Of a DNA stretch of 64,000 nucleotides, positions 1 through 7,974 are shown piece after piece (within the stretch, counting starts at the first letter, position 1; every line of letters starts with the position of its first letter). The stretch lies in assembly GCA_945787845.1 (NCBI GenBank), contig CALZJH010000001.1, positions 186,001 through 250,000 of the forward strand, in the 5' to 3' direction. Source of the DNA: an uncultured Woeseiaceae bacterium (GTDB lineage: Bacteria > Pseudomonadota > Gammaproteobacteria > Steroidobacterales > Woeseiaceae). The notes beneath the pieces were generated by a model, which searched no databases, was not told the origin of the DNA, and was given only the letters and a program-made list of their open reading frames with translations. The translations under genes and the position numbers were made by a program.

Positions 1-1156
1 CGGCCTGGCTGCAGCCGCTGCGTCCGCCGGTTCGATATTCGAGGCCCCAGGTCTCGAACAACGCCGCCAGTGCATATTCGGTGTTCGTCAGTTCGGCCGC
101 GAGCTGCAGCTGTTCGTCGAGCGTGGGCACCGGCTCTGGCTCTGGCGCGGGTTCTTCGACGGGTGCTTCTTTCACGACAGGTTGCGGGGTTGGCTGCGCC
201 TCGATGATCTCCGGTTCCGCCGCAACGATTTCGGGTTGCGCGAACTTCTCCTGTTGGATGATCGACCAGGCGCTGGCAGCGAGCAGTGCGGCGCCCACCA
301 CGCCGGCCGCGATCGCGGTTCGTCCGACCCAGGGTGATCGTTCCAGCTGGCCTTTGACTTCCGCGGCAGCCTGGCGGATCAGGCGCGCATTGATACGGCG
401 TGATTCTTTCGCGTAGCCACCCAGGAGCGCCCGATCGCAAATGACATTGATGAGCCTCGGTACGCCCTGTGACAGGCGAAATGCTTCCTTTTTTGCGCCT
501 GCATCGAAGACCTCACCGACCGCACCTGCGACCTTGAGACGATGCTCGATGTAGCTGGAGGTCTCCTCGATCGTCAGTGGCTCGAGGTGATAGCGCCCCG
601 TGATGCGCTGCGCCAGCTGGCGCAGGTCGTTCCGTGCGAGCAGCTCGCGTAACTCGGGCTGACCGATCAGGATGATCTGCAGCAATTTCTGCTTGGCCGT
701 TTCCAGGTTGGTTAGCAGCCGGACCTGCTCGAGAACGGCCGGCGCGAGATTCTGGGCTTCGTCAACTACCAGTATGGTGCGGCGGCCCGCCGCATGTGCC
801 TTGAGCAAGTGCCGGTTGAGCGCATCGGTAAGGGCCTTGACGCTACCCTTGTTGTGCAGCACCTCGATATGCAACTCCTCGCAGATCGTGGCCAGGAATT
901 CGATGACCGACAGCTGCGGGTTCAGGACGACGGCAACATCGGCATTGTCCGGCATGCGGTTGAGAAGCAGGGAGCGGACGAGCGTCGTCTTGCCAGTGCC
1001 TACTTCGCCGGTGAGCTGAATGAAGCCGCCACTTTCGGTAACGCCATAGACCAGGTGCGCGAGTGCCTCTCCATGGCGTTCGCTCAGGAAAAGGTAACGC
1101 GGATCAGGCGTTATCGAAAACGGTTTCTCGTTCAGGCCATAAAAGCTGGTGTACAT
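1..1156 (-). CDS. ExeA/GspA-like AAA+ ATPase (3' end beyond window)
   Basis: Starts at ATG 1156 with MYTSFYGLNEKPF, the typical N-terminus of ExeA/GspA-family ATPases, and runs open to base 1, so the C-terminus is missing. About 385 codons are visible. Walker A GEVGTGKTT lies near residue 50 and Walker B ILVVDEAQN near residue 125. A single membrane segment follows at about residues 276-296, then a Pro/Glu-rich periplasmic-looking linker. In this family the cytoplasmic ATPase half and a periplasmic, peptidoglycan-interacting C-terminal half help to insert the type II secretion secretin; other members have unassigned roles. No secretion genes are in the window, so the pathway is not established. 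It is transcribed away from dinB/ispA on the same strand and could be the distal gene of that run. Confidence 0.85.
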   Translation of the reverse strand, partial: MYTSFYGLNEKPFSITPDPRYLFLSERHGEALAHLVYGVTESGGFIQLTGEVGTGKTTLVRSLLLNRMPDNADVAVVLNPQLSVIEFLATICEELHIEVLHNKGSVKALTDALNRHLLKAHAAGRRTILVVDEAQNLAPAVLEQVRLLTNLETAKQKLLQIILIGQPELRELLARNDLRQLAQRITGRYHLEPLTIEETSSYIEHRLKVAGAVGEVFDAGAKKEAFRLSQGVPRLINVICDRALLGGYAKESRRINARLIRQAAAEVKGQLERSPWVGRTAIAAGVVGAALLAASAWSIIQQEKFAQPEIVAAEPEIIEAQPTPQPVVKEAPVEEPAPEPEPVPTLDEQLQLAAELTNTEYALAALFETWGLEYRTGGRSGCSQA

Positions 1157-1222
1157 GGAATGGTTTCAAGTCCCTTGCCGGAGCCGAGTCGGACCCCCGA
1201 TTCTACCCTAAGGAGCCGCTCA

Positions 1223-2389
1223 TCAGCGACGGTCGAGTGTTCTTGCGCGACCCAGCACGTCGACGCCAAAACGATCACGTATGGCGTCCACGGTCTTATC
1301 CACACCGGTTTCGGCTGTTTGTGTCGCGAACAGGTCCGTTTGCGCGGCCGGCGCAAGATCGCTGCCGCCGACACCGAGCAGGCGGATTTTCGCACCCGGG
1401 TTGCGGGTGAGCCAGACGCTCAACAGGTCGCGCGCCATGGCGTAAATCGAGTCCGTGCCGCTTACGGGCGGCTGCGCTTTTCGCTGGCGCGTAAAGGTCT
1501 TGAAGTCCGACTGGCGGATCTTGATCTGTACGGTGCCCGCCGCCAGCCCGGCTCTTCGCAAGCGGGTCGCGGTGCGTTCCGTCAGTCGCAATAACTCGCG
1601 CTCCATGGCATCGATCGCGGTGAGGTCCTCGTCGTAGGTTTCCTCGGCACTAATCGACTTTTCGGCGCGCGACGGTATCACCGGGCGATCGTCGATTCCC
1701 GACGCGCGTTCGCGCGTCCTCCGCGTGTAGCGGCCAAATACGGGTTCGAGCTGCCTGTCAGTGGCCAGCCTCAGGTCCCGAACCGTGCGTATGGCGGTGC
1801 CCGCGAGCCGCTTTAGCGTTTCACGGCCGATCCCCGGAATGACGGAAACCGGCAGGGAATCGAGTCGGGACGGGTAATCGTCCGGCAGAACGATAGTGAG
1901 GCCGTCAGGCTTGTCGAGATCGGATGCGATCTTGGCCACCAGTTTGTTCTGCGCGACGCCAACGGATGCAGTCAGACAGGTTTCTGTCTGGATTCTTTCC
2001 TTTATTGCCTGGGCAATGTCGAGCGGCGTGCCGAACAGGGCCACGCTGGCCGTGACGTCGAGGAATGCCTCATCCAGTGAAAGTCCTTCGACAAGCGGCG
2101 TGAAGCTATGGAAGATCTCGAATATCTGCCGGGATACGGATTTGTAGTGCGCCATACGTGGCCGCACGCGAAGCAAATCGGGGCATCGCCGGAGGGCGTC
2201 GCGCATCGGCATCGCCGAGTGGATGCCGAACTTGCGTGATTCGTAGCTGGCTGCCGCGACGACACCGCGGTTGCTCGTGCCGCCAACGACGAGCGGTTTG
2301 CCGCGCAACTCCGGGTTGTCGCGCTGTTCGACGGATGCATAGAACGCATCCATATCAACATGCAGGATGCTGCGTGCTGATCCAGCCAC
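1223..2389 (-). CDS. dinB: DNA polymerase IV (Y family, translesion)
   Basis: Error-prone Y-family polymerase for bypass of damaged template. The N-terminus carries HVDMDAFYASVEQ (first catalytic Asp and the steric gate region), followed by LSLDEAFLDV with the other catalytic acidic pair. A helix-hairpin-helix region IPGIGRETLKRL and the little-finger domain follow. Near the C-terminus QTDLF fits a beta-clamp binding motif, ahead of a DAIRDRFG tail seen in many DinB proteins. The start is placed at GTG 2389, three bases after the ispA stop, giving 388 residues. An upstream in-frame ATG at 2428 would add 13 poorly conserved residues inside ispA. Tight linkage suggests co-transcription with ispA; I see no LexA box in front of that unit. 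Confidence 0.93.
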   Translation of the reverse strand: MAGSARSILHVDMDAFYASVEQRDNPELRGKPLVVGGTSNRGVVAAASYESRKFGIHSAMPMRDALRRCPDLLRVRPRMAHYKSVSRQIFEIFHSFTPLVEGLSLDEAFLDVTASVALFGTPLDIAQAIKERIQTETCLTASVGVAQNKLVAKIASDLDKPDGLTIVLPDDYPSRLDSLPVSVIPGIGRETLKRLAGTAIRTVRDLRLATDRQLEPVFGRYTRRTRERASGIDDRPVIPSRAEKSISAEETYDEDLTAIDAMERELLRLTERTATRLRRAGLAAGTVQIKIRQSDFKTFTRQRKAQPPVSGTDSIYAMARDLLSVWLTRNPGAKIRLLGVGGSDLAPAAQTDLFATQTAETGVDKTVDAIRDRFGVDVLGRARTLDRR

Positions 2390-2391
2390 GA

Positions 2392-3282
2392 CTACTTGCC
2401 GCGTTCGACGATGTACCGCGCCAGCCACTCGAGCGGCGCCGCGGATTCGCCGAAGATACCAAGGTCTTTGATGGCGCTTTGCAGCAGCTCATCGCAGCGT
2501 TTGCGAGATGCATCGATGCCGAACAGGGCGGGGTAAGTTGCCTTGGCGAGCCTTGCATCCGAACCGGACGGCTTGCCGATGACGTGGGTCTCGCCCTCGA
2601 CGTCGAGGATGTCGTCCTGGATTTGAAAGGCCACGCCAATGTCTTTCCCGAAGTCGTCCAGCGCTGCAGCGTGCGCACTGTCGAGGTCCTCCCGCAGCAG
2701 GCACGCCGATACGATGGCGGCATGAATCAGTGCGCCTGTTTTGAGGGCATACATGTGTTCGAGTTCAGCGGCGCTCAGCGTCTTGCCTTCCGCGGCCAGG
2801 TCGATCGACTGGCCGCCGGTCATGCCCACCGAACCGCAGGCTCCGGCGATCAGGCGGACGAGCGCAGCCCGGGCATCCGCGCTTGCCTGCTCGATGTCCG
2901 TGAGTACGGCAAACGCCAGTGGCTGCAGCGCATCGGCGGCCAGAATGGCCGTCGCTTCATCGTACTGGATGTGAACGGTTGGCTGGCCGCGGCGCAGGTC
3001 GTCGTCATCCATCGCCGGCAGGTCGTCATGCACCAGCGAAAAGGCGTGGATCAGTTCAATCGCGACGGCCGGCCCGTCGAGGAGATCAGGGGCGACACCC
3101 AGGCATTCGCCGGTTGCGTAGACGAGCAATGGCCGCACGCGTTTGCCGCCGTTGAACACCGCATATCGCATCGCATCGTGCAGGCGTTCAGGCGCGACCG
3201 TCTTCGGTGGCAAGGCCGCATCCAGGCAGGCATCAACGCGTTCCTGGTAAGTGGCTATGCGCTGGCTGAACTTGTGAGGCAA
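2392..3282 (-). CDS. ispA: Farnesyl diphosphate synthase (polyprenyl synthetase)
   Basis: Condenses IPP with DMAPP and GPP to make FPP in the cytoplasm. The 296 residues match the usual IspA length. The first Asp-rich motif DDLPAMDDDD is at residues 86-95 and the second, QDDILD, near 222-227; both bind the Mg-diphosphate. GGKRVRP near residue 46 is the conserved IPP-binding stretch. It lies divergent from mvaD with about 117 bp between them, so it takes the IPP/DMAPP made by the mevalonate genes on the other strand. The short residues upstream of the first motif favour a C15 rather than a longer product, but chain length is inferred from the family. Confidence 0.93.
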   Translation of the reverse strand: MPHKFSQRIATYQERVDACLDAALPPKTVAPERLHDAMRYAVFNGGKRVRPLLVYATGECLGVAPDLLDGPAVAIELIHAFSLVHDDLPAMDDDDLRRGQPTVHIQYDEATAILAADALQPLAFAVLTDIEQASADARAALVRLIAGACGSVGMTGGQSIDLAAEGKTLSAAELEHMYALKTGALIHAAIVSACLLREDLDSAHAAALDDFGKDIGVAFQIQDDILDVEGETHVIGKPSGSDARLAKATYPALFGIDASRKRCDELLQSAIKDLGIFGESAAPLEWLARYIVERGK

Positions 3283-3355
3283 CGTGCTGGATCCTGCTTT
3301 ACCGGGGGATGTAGCCTACACCGAAACGAGGCTCTGTGCGCGTGCCGGGCTGGGC

Positions 3356-3361
3356 TATAAT
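3356..3361 (+). promoter_or_regulatory. Candidate -10 element of the mevalonate operon
   Basis: A perfect TATAAT sits 38 bases before the mvaD start codon. I see no convincing -35 hexamer at 16-18 bases upstream, so it is a candidate only. A similar GGGCTATAAA lies just upstream of the HMG-CoA synthase start on the opposite strand (9467-9475). Confidence 0.4.
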
Positions 3362-3399
3362 TCGCGTCCTTTGCTCACATTTCGAAGGACTATCGGGGA

Positions 3400-4362
3400 A
3401 TGCAGGGAACGGCGATCGCACGGCCGAACATCGCGCTGATCAAGTACTGGGGCAAGCGCGACACGAAGCGTAATCTGCCCGCGGTAGGCTCGATCTCGAT
3501 TACGCTACGTGAGCTGTTTACGCGCATGGCGGTCGAGTTCGATGCGTCACTGGGAGCCGACACCCTCACCGTAAACGGCACGCCGGACAACGCGATGTTG
3601 CCGCGGCTGGCATCCTGCCTCGATCGTATTGCAGGGCCCGATCGCCATCGTGCACACATTGCAAGCGACTGCAATTTTCCGATCGCAGCCGGTCTCGCCT
3701 CGTCTGCATCGGCTTTCGCAGCCATTACGGTGGCGGCCGCGGCTGCGGCGGGCAAGGAGCTCGAGCGGGACTCCCTGGCAAGCCTCGCCGGACAGGCGTC
3801 GGGATCGGCGGCGCGTTCGCTCTTCGGCGGATTCGTCGAGTTGAAAAACATGGACGACGATATTCGCTGCGCCACCATATTGGACGCGGCGGACTGGCCG
3901 TTGTCGGTGATTGTCGCGATTACCGAGACTGGTCCGAAGGCGGTCGGGTCGACCGAGGCCATGGAAATCAGCCGCAGGACATCGCCATTTTACTCGACCT
4001 GGATACAGCAGCAGGAACAGGATCTCGCGACGGCGCGGTCGGCCATAGCCGAGCGCGACTTCGAAAAGCTTGCTGCCGTTACTGAACACAACTGTCTCAA
4101 GATGCACTCGATCATGTGGGCATCCCGACCACCGCTGGTCTATTGGAACGCAGCAACCATGCGTTGCCTCGAGACAGTGCGGCAGCTGCAGGGGCAGAGT
4201 CTCGGCGTGTTCTTCACGATCGATGCCGGCCCGCAGGTGAAAGCCGTGTGTCTGCCCGAACATTCCGACGCCGTGGCGAACGCGTTGCGAGCGACAGCCG
4301 GCGTAACGGACCTCATGGTGACCGGCCTCGGTGACGGCGCGAAGCTGGAGACGGATGCGTGA
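3400..4362 (+). CDS. mvaD: Diphosphomevalonate decarboxylase
   Basis: ATP-dependent decarboxylation of mevalonate 5-diphosphate to isopentenyl diphosphate. This 320-residue GHMP-fold protein begins with RPNIALIKYWGKR, diagnostic of MvaD. It has the ATP-binding GLASSASAF loop (about residues 98-106) and SGSAARSLFGGF (about 135-144). The catalytic Asp in TIDAGP, about residue 275, is present, which favours true decarboxylase activity over a mevalonate-3-kinase relative. It is the first gene of the mevalonate operon. Its TGA overlaps the GTG of the next gene by four bases (GTGA), so translation is probably coupled. Confidence 0.93.
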   Translation: MQGTAIARPNIALIKYWGKRDTKRNLPAVGSISITLRELFTRMAVEFDASLGADTLTVNGTPDNAMLPRLASCLDRIAGPDRHRAHIASDCNFPIAAGLASSASAFAAITVAAAAAAGKELERDSLASLAGQASGSAARSLFGGFVELKNMDDDIRCATILDAADWPLSVIVAITETGPKAVGSTEAMEISRRTSPFYSTWIQQQEQDLATARSAIAERDFEKLAAVTEHNCLKMHSIMWASRPPLVYWNAATMRCLETVRQLQGQSLGVFFTIDAGPQVKAVCLPEHSDAVANALRATAGVTDLMVTGLGDGAKLETDA

Positions 4363-5264
4363 AGACCGTCGCGAGCGCGCCCGGGAAGATCGTGTTGTCG
4401 GGCGAGTACGCCGTGCTGTTCGGCGCGCCGGCGATCTGTATGGCCATACAGCGGCGGGCCATTGTGACTATTACCGACGGTCCCGGCGCAGTGGGATCAA
4501 TAACGACACCAGGATACGTTGGTGCCGATGCCGCTGCGATTATCGAGGCGGTCAGCACGCAGCGGCGACAGGCCCGGAATTTCGAGCTCGACACGCGCGC
4601 GTTTTCGCTGCAAGGGAGCAAGATTGGCCTGGGTTCGAGTGCGGCTCTCGTTGTCGCGCTCGTGGCGGCGTTGGAAAACTCGACCGATGTCTTTCCCGCT
4701 GCGCTCGAGGCGCACCGCAGATTTCAGGGTGGGGCGGGAAGCGGTGTTGATGTGGCGGCGGCCGTGCACGGCGGGCTGATCGAATATGCGATGAAACCGG
4801 GACACTTGCGATCGCTTGCGTGGCCCAGGGAACTGGCGATGCGCGTACTGTGGACGGGGGTTTCCGCCAGCACGAGCGCCAAGCTGGACAAACTGGCGGC
4901 AACTCCGGAGCAACCATCACGCGCGGCCCTCGGTGAGAGTGCGGAACACATGGCGAAGGCCTGGTGTTCCGGTGATGCCGGCGCAATCCTCGACGGGTAT
5001 GCCTCTTACGTCAACGTGCTTAGGCAGTTCAGCCTTGACCACGATCTCGGCATATTTGATGCTGGTCACGATGAATTGACGGACGCAGCGAATATCCACA
5101 ACCTCGTCTATAAACCCGCGGGTGCCGGAGGTGGCGATGTCGGCGTCCTGTTTGGCAAGGACCCGGCGGCACTCGACGTTTTTGTCGGGGAACACGGGCA
5201 CCTGATTCATGATGTCGTCGCCTGCGAGCTGGATCTTACTGGCGTGCGCGTGGACTCCGCATGA
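4359..5264 (+). CDS. Phosphomevalonate kinase (GHMP family)
   Basis: GHMP kinase of 301 residues, GTG start. It has the N-terminal APGKIVLSGEYAVLFG motif, the ATP loop KIGLGSSAALVVAL, and GAGSGVDVAAAVHGG, which resembles phosphomevalonate kinases more than mevalonate kinases. The C-terminal glycine motif is GAGGGDVG. It would phosphorylate mevalonate 5-phosphate to the diphosphate, the substrate of the upstream mvaD product. The mevalonate kinase step is covered by the fused domain in the next gene, so by elimination this one is the phosphomevalonate kinase. Start and stop overlap both neighbours by four bases. Substrate assignment is by family and context. Confidence 0.82.
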   Translation: MKTVASAPGKIVLSGEYAVLFGAPAICMAIQRRAIVTITDGPGAVGSITTPGYVGADAAAIIEAVSTQRRQARNFELDTRAFSLQGSKIGLGSSAALVVALVAALENSTDVFPAALEAHRRFQGGAGSGVDVAAAVHGGLIEYAMKPGHLRSLAWPRELAMRVLWTGVSASTSAKLDKLAATPEQPSRAALGESAEHMAKAWCSGDAGAILDGYASYVNVLRQFSLDHDLGIFDAGHDELTDAANIHNLVYKPAGAGGGDVGVLFGKDPAALDVFVGEHGHLIHDVVACELDLTGVRVDSA

Positions 5265-7405
5265 ACGATTCCCGTATTTCCGGTCTGTACCGGCTCGACG
5301 TAGCGGCGCGAATCGCGAAGCTCGAAGAGCTTGGATGGCTGGCCCCTGCCGACGCCGCGCGCCTGCGAGAAGGCCGTCATGTCCTGTCGGCAGCCGCGGC
5401 CGACCATATGATCGAGAACGTGATCGGCGTATTTGGCCTGCCATTGGCGATCGCGCCGAACTTCATCGTTAATGGCCGCGAGCACATCGTGCCGCTGGTC
5501 GTCGAGGAACCATCGATTACGGCCGGTCTGAGTGCCGCCGCGGCCATGGCACGTCAGTCCGGCGGATTCGAAGTCGCCAGCGACAGCTCGCTGCTTATCG
5601 GGCAGGTGCATGTCACCGACATGGCCGATGCCGACCATGCGATTGCGGCGGTCAGTGATGCGAAGGCGTCGCTGGTCGAGGCGGCAAACGCCGTGCATCC
5701 GCGTCTTGTGGCACGCGGCGGCGGCGTGCGCGATATCGAAGTGCGCCTGTTCGGGCTGCCCGACAACAAGCCCCTGCTCGCGGTCCACGTGCTTGTGGAT
5801 ACCTGCGACGCGATGGGTGCCAACCTTGTGAATTCGATTTGTGAAGCGATCGCACCCAAGGTTGCGGCGCTGTGCAGTGGGCGCGTCGCTCTGCGGATTC
5901 TGTCCAATCTCGCGGATCGGTCGCTATTTACCGCGCGCGTGCGCTACAGCCTGCCTGAGGAAGAGCGCGACGCGATTGTCGAGGCCAATGACATCGCGTG
6001 CGTCGATCCGTATCGGGCCACGACCCATAACAAGGGCGTGATGAACGGCGTCGATGCCCTTGCGATCGCCACCGGGAATGACTGGCGGGCTATTGAGGCC
6101 GGCGTGCATGCCTTCGCGGCGGCGACGGGTCGCTACCAGGCGCTAACGCGCTGGTATACCGACGCAGACGGTATGCTGGTCGGTGAGATCAAGTTACCGC
6201 TCAAGGTCGGCACGGTCGGTGGCACGCTGGCGAACAATCCTGCCGCCGCCCTCGGTCTTGCGCTGACGGGTGTGAAGAATGCTCGGGAGCTGGCGGAACT
6301 CATGGCAGCAGTCGGGCTGGCCCAGAACTTCGCTGCCTTGCGCGCGCTCGCGACCAGCGGTATCCAGGCCGGCCACATGAAACTGCATGCGCGCAGTGTT
6401 GCAGCATCCGCCGGCGCGCCCGATACCCTCTTTGATGTGGTTGTCGAGAAGCTCATTGAGAGCGGCGAAATCAAGACATGGAAGGCCCGGGAAATTATTG
6501 CGGCGCTGCAAAGCGACGTCGACGAATATGACGCTCCGGGGGCAAGTGCAGCGGGGAAGGTCATCCTGTTGGGAGAGCATGGTGTCGTTTACGGTCGGCA
6601 TGCGCTGGCGCTGCCGATTCCCGATGCGGTTCGCGTCACGCTGACAAAGGCAGATGCACTGACCCACGATTTACCCGAAGAATTTGTCGCGTGCCTGTTG
6701 CGGGAACTCGATGCTGAGGATGCCAGGGTCAGAATCACCCTGGACTCACGGTTGCCTTTTGGTAAGGGGCTGGGCTCGTCGGCCGCAATTGCCGTGGCGG
6801 TCGCGAGGGCGTTCGACGCCTATCTCGATCTTGGTCTCGACGATGAGCGCATCAACGAGGTCGCGTTCGCCAGCGAGAAGCTGGCGCACGGGACCCCGTC
6901 GGGCATCGACAATACACTCGCCACGTACGCGCGGCCGATGTTGTTCAACAGACAGGCGGGCCTGCAGATCGAGTTCCTCGAACTCGACCACTTGCCGCCG
7001 CTGCTCGTCGCCTGGGGAGAAAAAACCGGGAAGACGAATGAGCTGGTGGCCGCTGTACGCGCAAGGCGCGAGCGCTCGCTAGAGCAGTTTGATCGTGTGT
7101 TCGACCAGATGGATGCGCTGAGCCTGAGCGGCGCCGATGCGCTGCGTGCCGGAAACTGGGGGGAGCTGGGCACGGCGATGAATCTCTGCCATGGCCTGTT
7201 GAACGCGATCGGCGTGTCGACGCCGGAACTCGAACACATGGTGTTCCTCGCGAGACAGAGTGGGGCCGTGGGCGCCAAACTGACGGGTGCTGGCGGCGGC
7301 GGATCGATTGTCGCCCTGTGTCCGCAGGGGATCATCGAGGTTCGGGATGCAATGCGAGCGGCCGGTTACCATACGCTGGTGCTCGCGAACGAGGACAGGA
7401 CTTGA
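5261..7405 (+). CDS. HMG-CoA reductase / mevalonate kinase fusion protein
   Basis: A single 714-residue frame joins two mevalonate-pathway enzymes. Residues 1 to about 425 are a class II HMG-CoA reductase: EEPSITAGLSAAA with the catalytic Glu, VDTCDAMGAN, THNKGVMNG with the catalytic Lys, GNDWRAIEAG with the catalytic Asp, and GHMKLHAR with the catalytic His. Residues about 427-714 are a mevalonate kinase: GKVILLGEHGVVYG, PFGKGLGSSAA near residue 500, GTPSGIDNT with the catalytic Asp near 549, and KLTGAGGGGS near 672. HMG-CoA would therefore go to mevalonate and then 5-phosphomevalonate on one polypeptide. The junction is in-frame with no internal stop, so this is a true fusion. It overlaps the upstream gene by ATGA and the downstream idi by TTGA. 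Confidence 0.92.
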   Translation: MNDSRISGLYRLDVAARIAKLEELGWLAPADAARLREGRHVLSAAAADHMIENVIGVFGLPLAIAPNFIVNGREHIVPLVVEEPSITAGLSAAAAMARQSGGFEVASDSSLLIGQVHVTDMADADHAIAAVSDAKASLVEAANAVHPRLVARGGGVRDIEVRLFGLPDNKPLLAVHVLVDTCDAMGANLVNSICEAIAPKVAALCSGRVALRILSNLADRSLFTARVRYSLPEEERDAIVEANDIACVDPYRATTHNKGVMNGVDALAIATGNDWRAIEAGVHAFAAATGRYQALTRWYTDADGMLVGEIKLPLKVGTVGGTLANNPAAALGLALTGVKNARELAELMAAVGLAQNFAALRALATSGIQAGHMKLHARSVAASAGAPDTLFDVVVEKLIESGEIKTWKAREIIAALQSDVDEYDAPGASAAGKVILLGEHGVVYGRHALALPIPDAVRVTLTKADALTHDLPEEFVACLLRELDAEDARVRITLDSRLPFGKGLGSSAAIAVAVARAFDAYLDLGLDDERINEVAFASEKLAHGTPSGIDNTLATYARPMLFNRQAGLQIEFLELDHLPPLLVAWGEKTGKTNELVAAVRARRERSLEQFDRVFDQMDALSLSGADALRAGNWGELGTAMNLCHGLLNAIGVSTPELEHMVFLARQSGAVGAKLTGAGGGGSIVALCPQGIIEVRDAMRAAGYHTLVLANEDRT

Positions 7406-7974
7406 ACAACCAGCACAGAATCGTCTCGTCGGAGAGCGAAGAGCTTATCCTCGTCGACAGCGACGACAACGAAATCGGCTATGCGTCAAAGGCCGAGGCG
7501 CACGACGGTGGTGGTATCCGGCACCGCGCCTTCTCCCTGTTTCTGTTCAATGACGATGGTGAACTGCTGCTGCAGCAACGTGCACCGTCGAAACGCCTAT
7601 GGGGCGGATTCTGGTCCAACAGCTGTTGCAGTCATCCGCGGCGCGGCGAATCGCTGGCGGTGGCGACATCGAGGCGGCTGCTCGATGAGCTCAATTTCGA
7701 AGCCGAACTCGAATACGTCTACCGCTTCTGCTACGTCGCACAGTTCGGCGATGCCGGGTCGGAAAACGAGCTATGTCATGTCTTCCTGGGCAGAGCCGGC
7801 CGCGAGATTCGCCCCAACGACAGCGAAATAGCCGGCGTTCGATACCTGACCGCGACTGCGTTGGCCGAGGGGTTCGAGCGGTATCCGGACCGCTTCACGC
7901 CCTGGTTCAAACAGGAGTGGCAGGAGCTGAACAGAAATTACGCGGAGCAGCTGGCTCGCTACTGCGCGCTTTAG
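7402..7974 (+). CDS. idi: Isopentenyl-diphosphate delta-isomerase, type I (Nudix)
   Basis: Interconverts IPP and DMAPP. Placed at TTG 7402, which overlaps the upstream TGA by four bases (TTGA) and gives 190 residues, close to the 182 of E. coli Idi; the ATG 84 bases upstream lies inside the previous gene. Visible hallmarks are HRAFSLFLF, the metal/Nudix region with NSCCSHPRRGE containing the catalytic Cys, and ENELCHVF containing the catalytic Glu. It is the last gene of the plus-strand mevalonate operon. Its stop codon interlocks with the stop of the convergent HMG-CoA synthase gene. Confidence 0.92.
   Translation: MNNQHRIVSSESEELILVDSDDNEIGYASKAEAHDGGGIRHRAFSLFLFNDDGELLLQQRAPSKRLWGGFWSNSCCSHPRRGESLAVATSRRLLDELNFEAELEYVYRFCYVAQFGDAGSENELCHVFLGRAGREIRPNDSEIAGVRYLTATALAEGFERYPDRFTPWFKQEWQELNRNYAEQLARYCAL

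Noticed and set aside
2158-3360. 400-codon plus-strand frame opposite dinB/ispA
   Set aside because: Shadow of GC-rich codons on the minus strand; no ribosome-binding site or domain.
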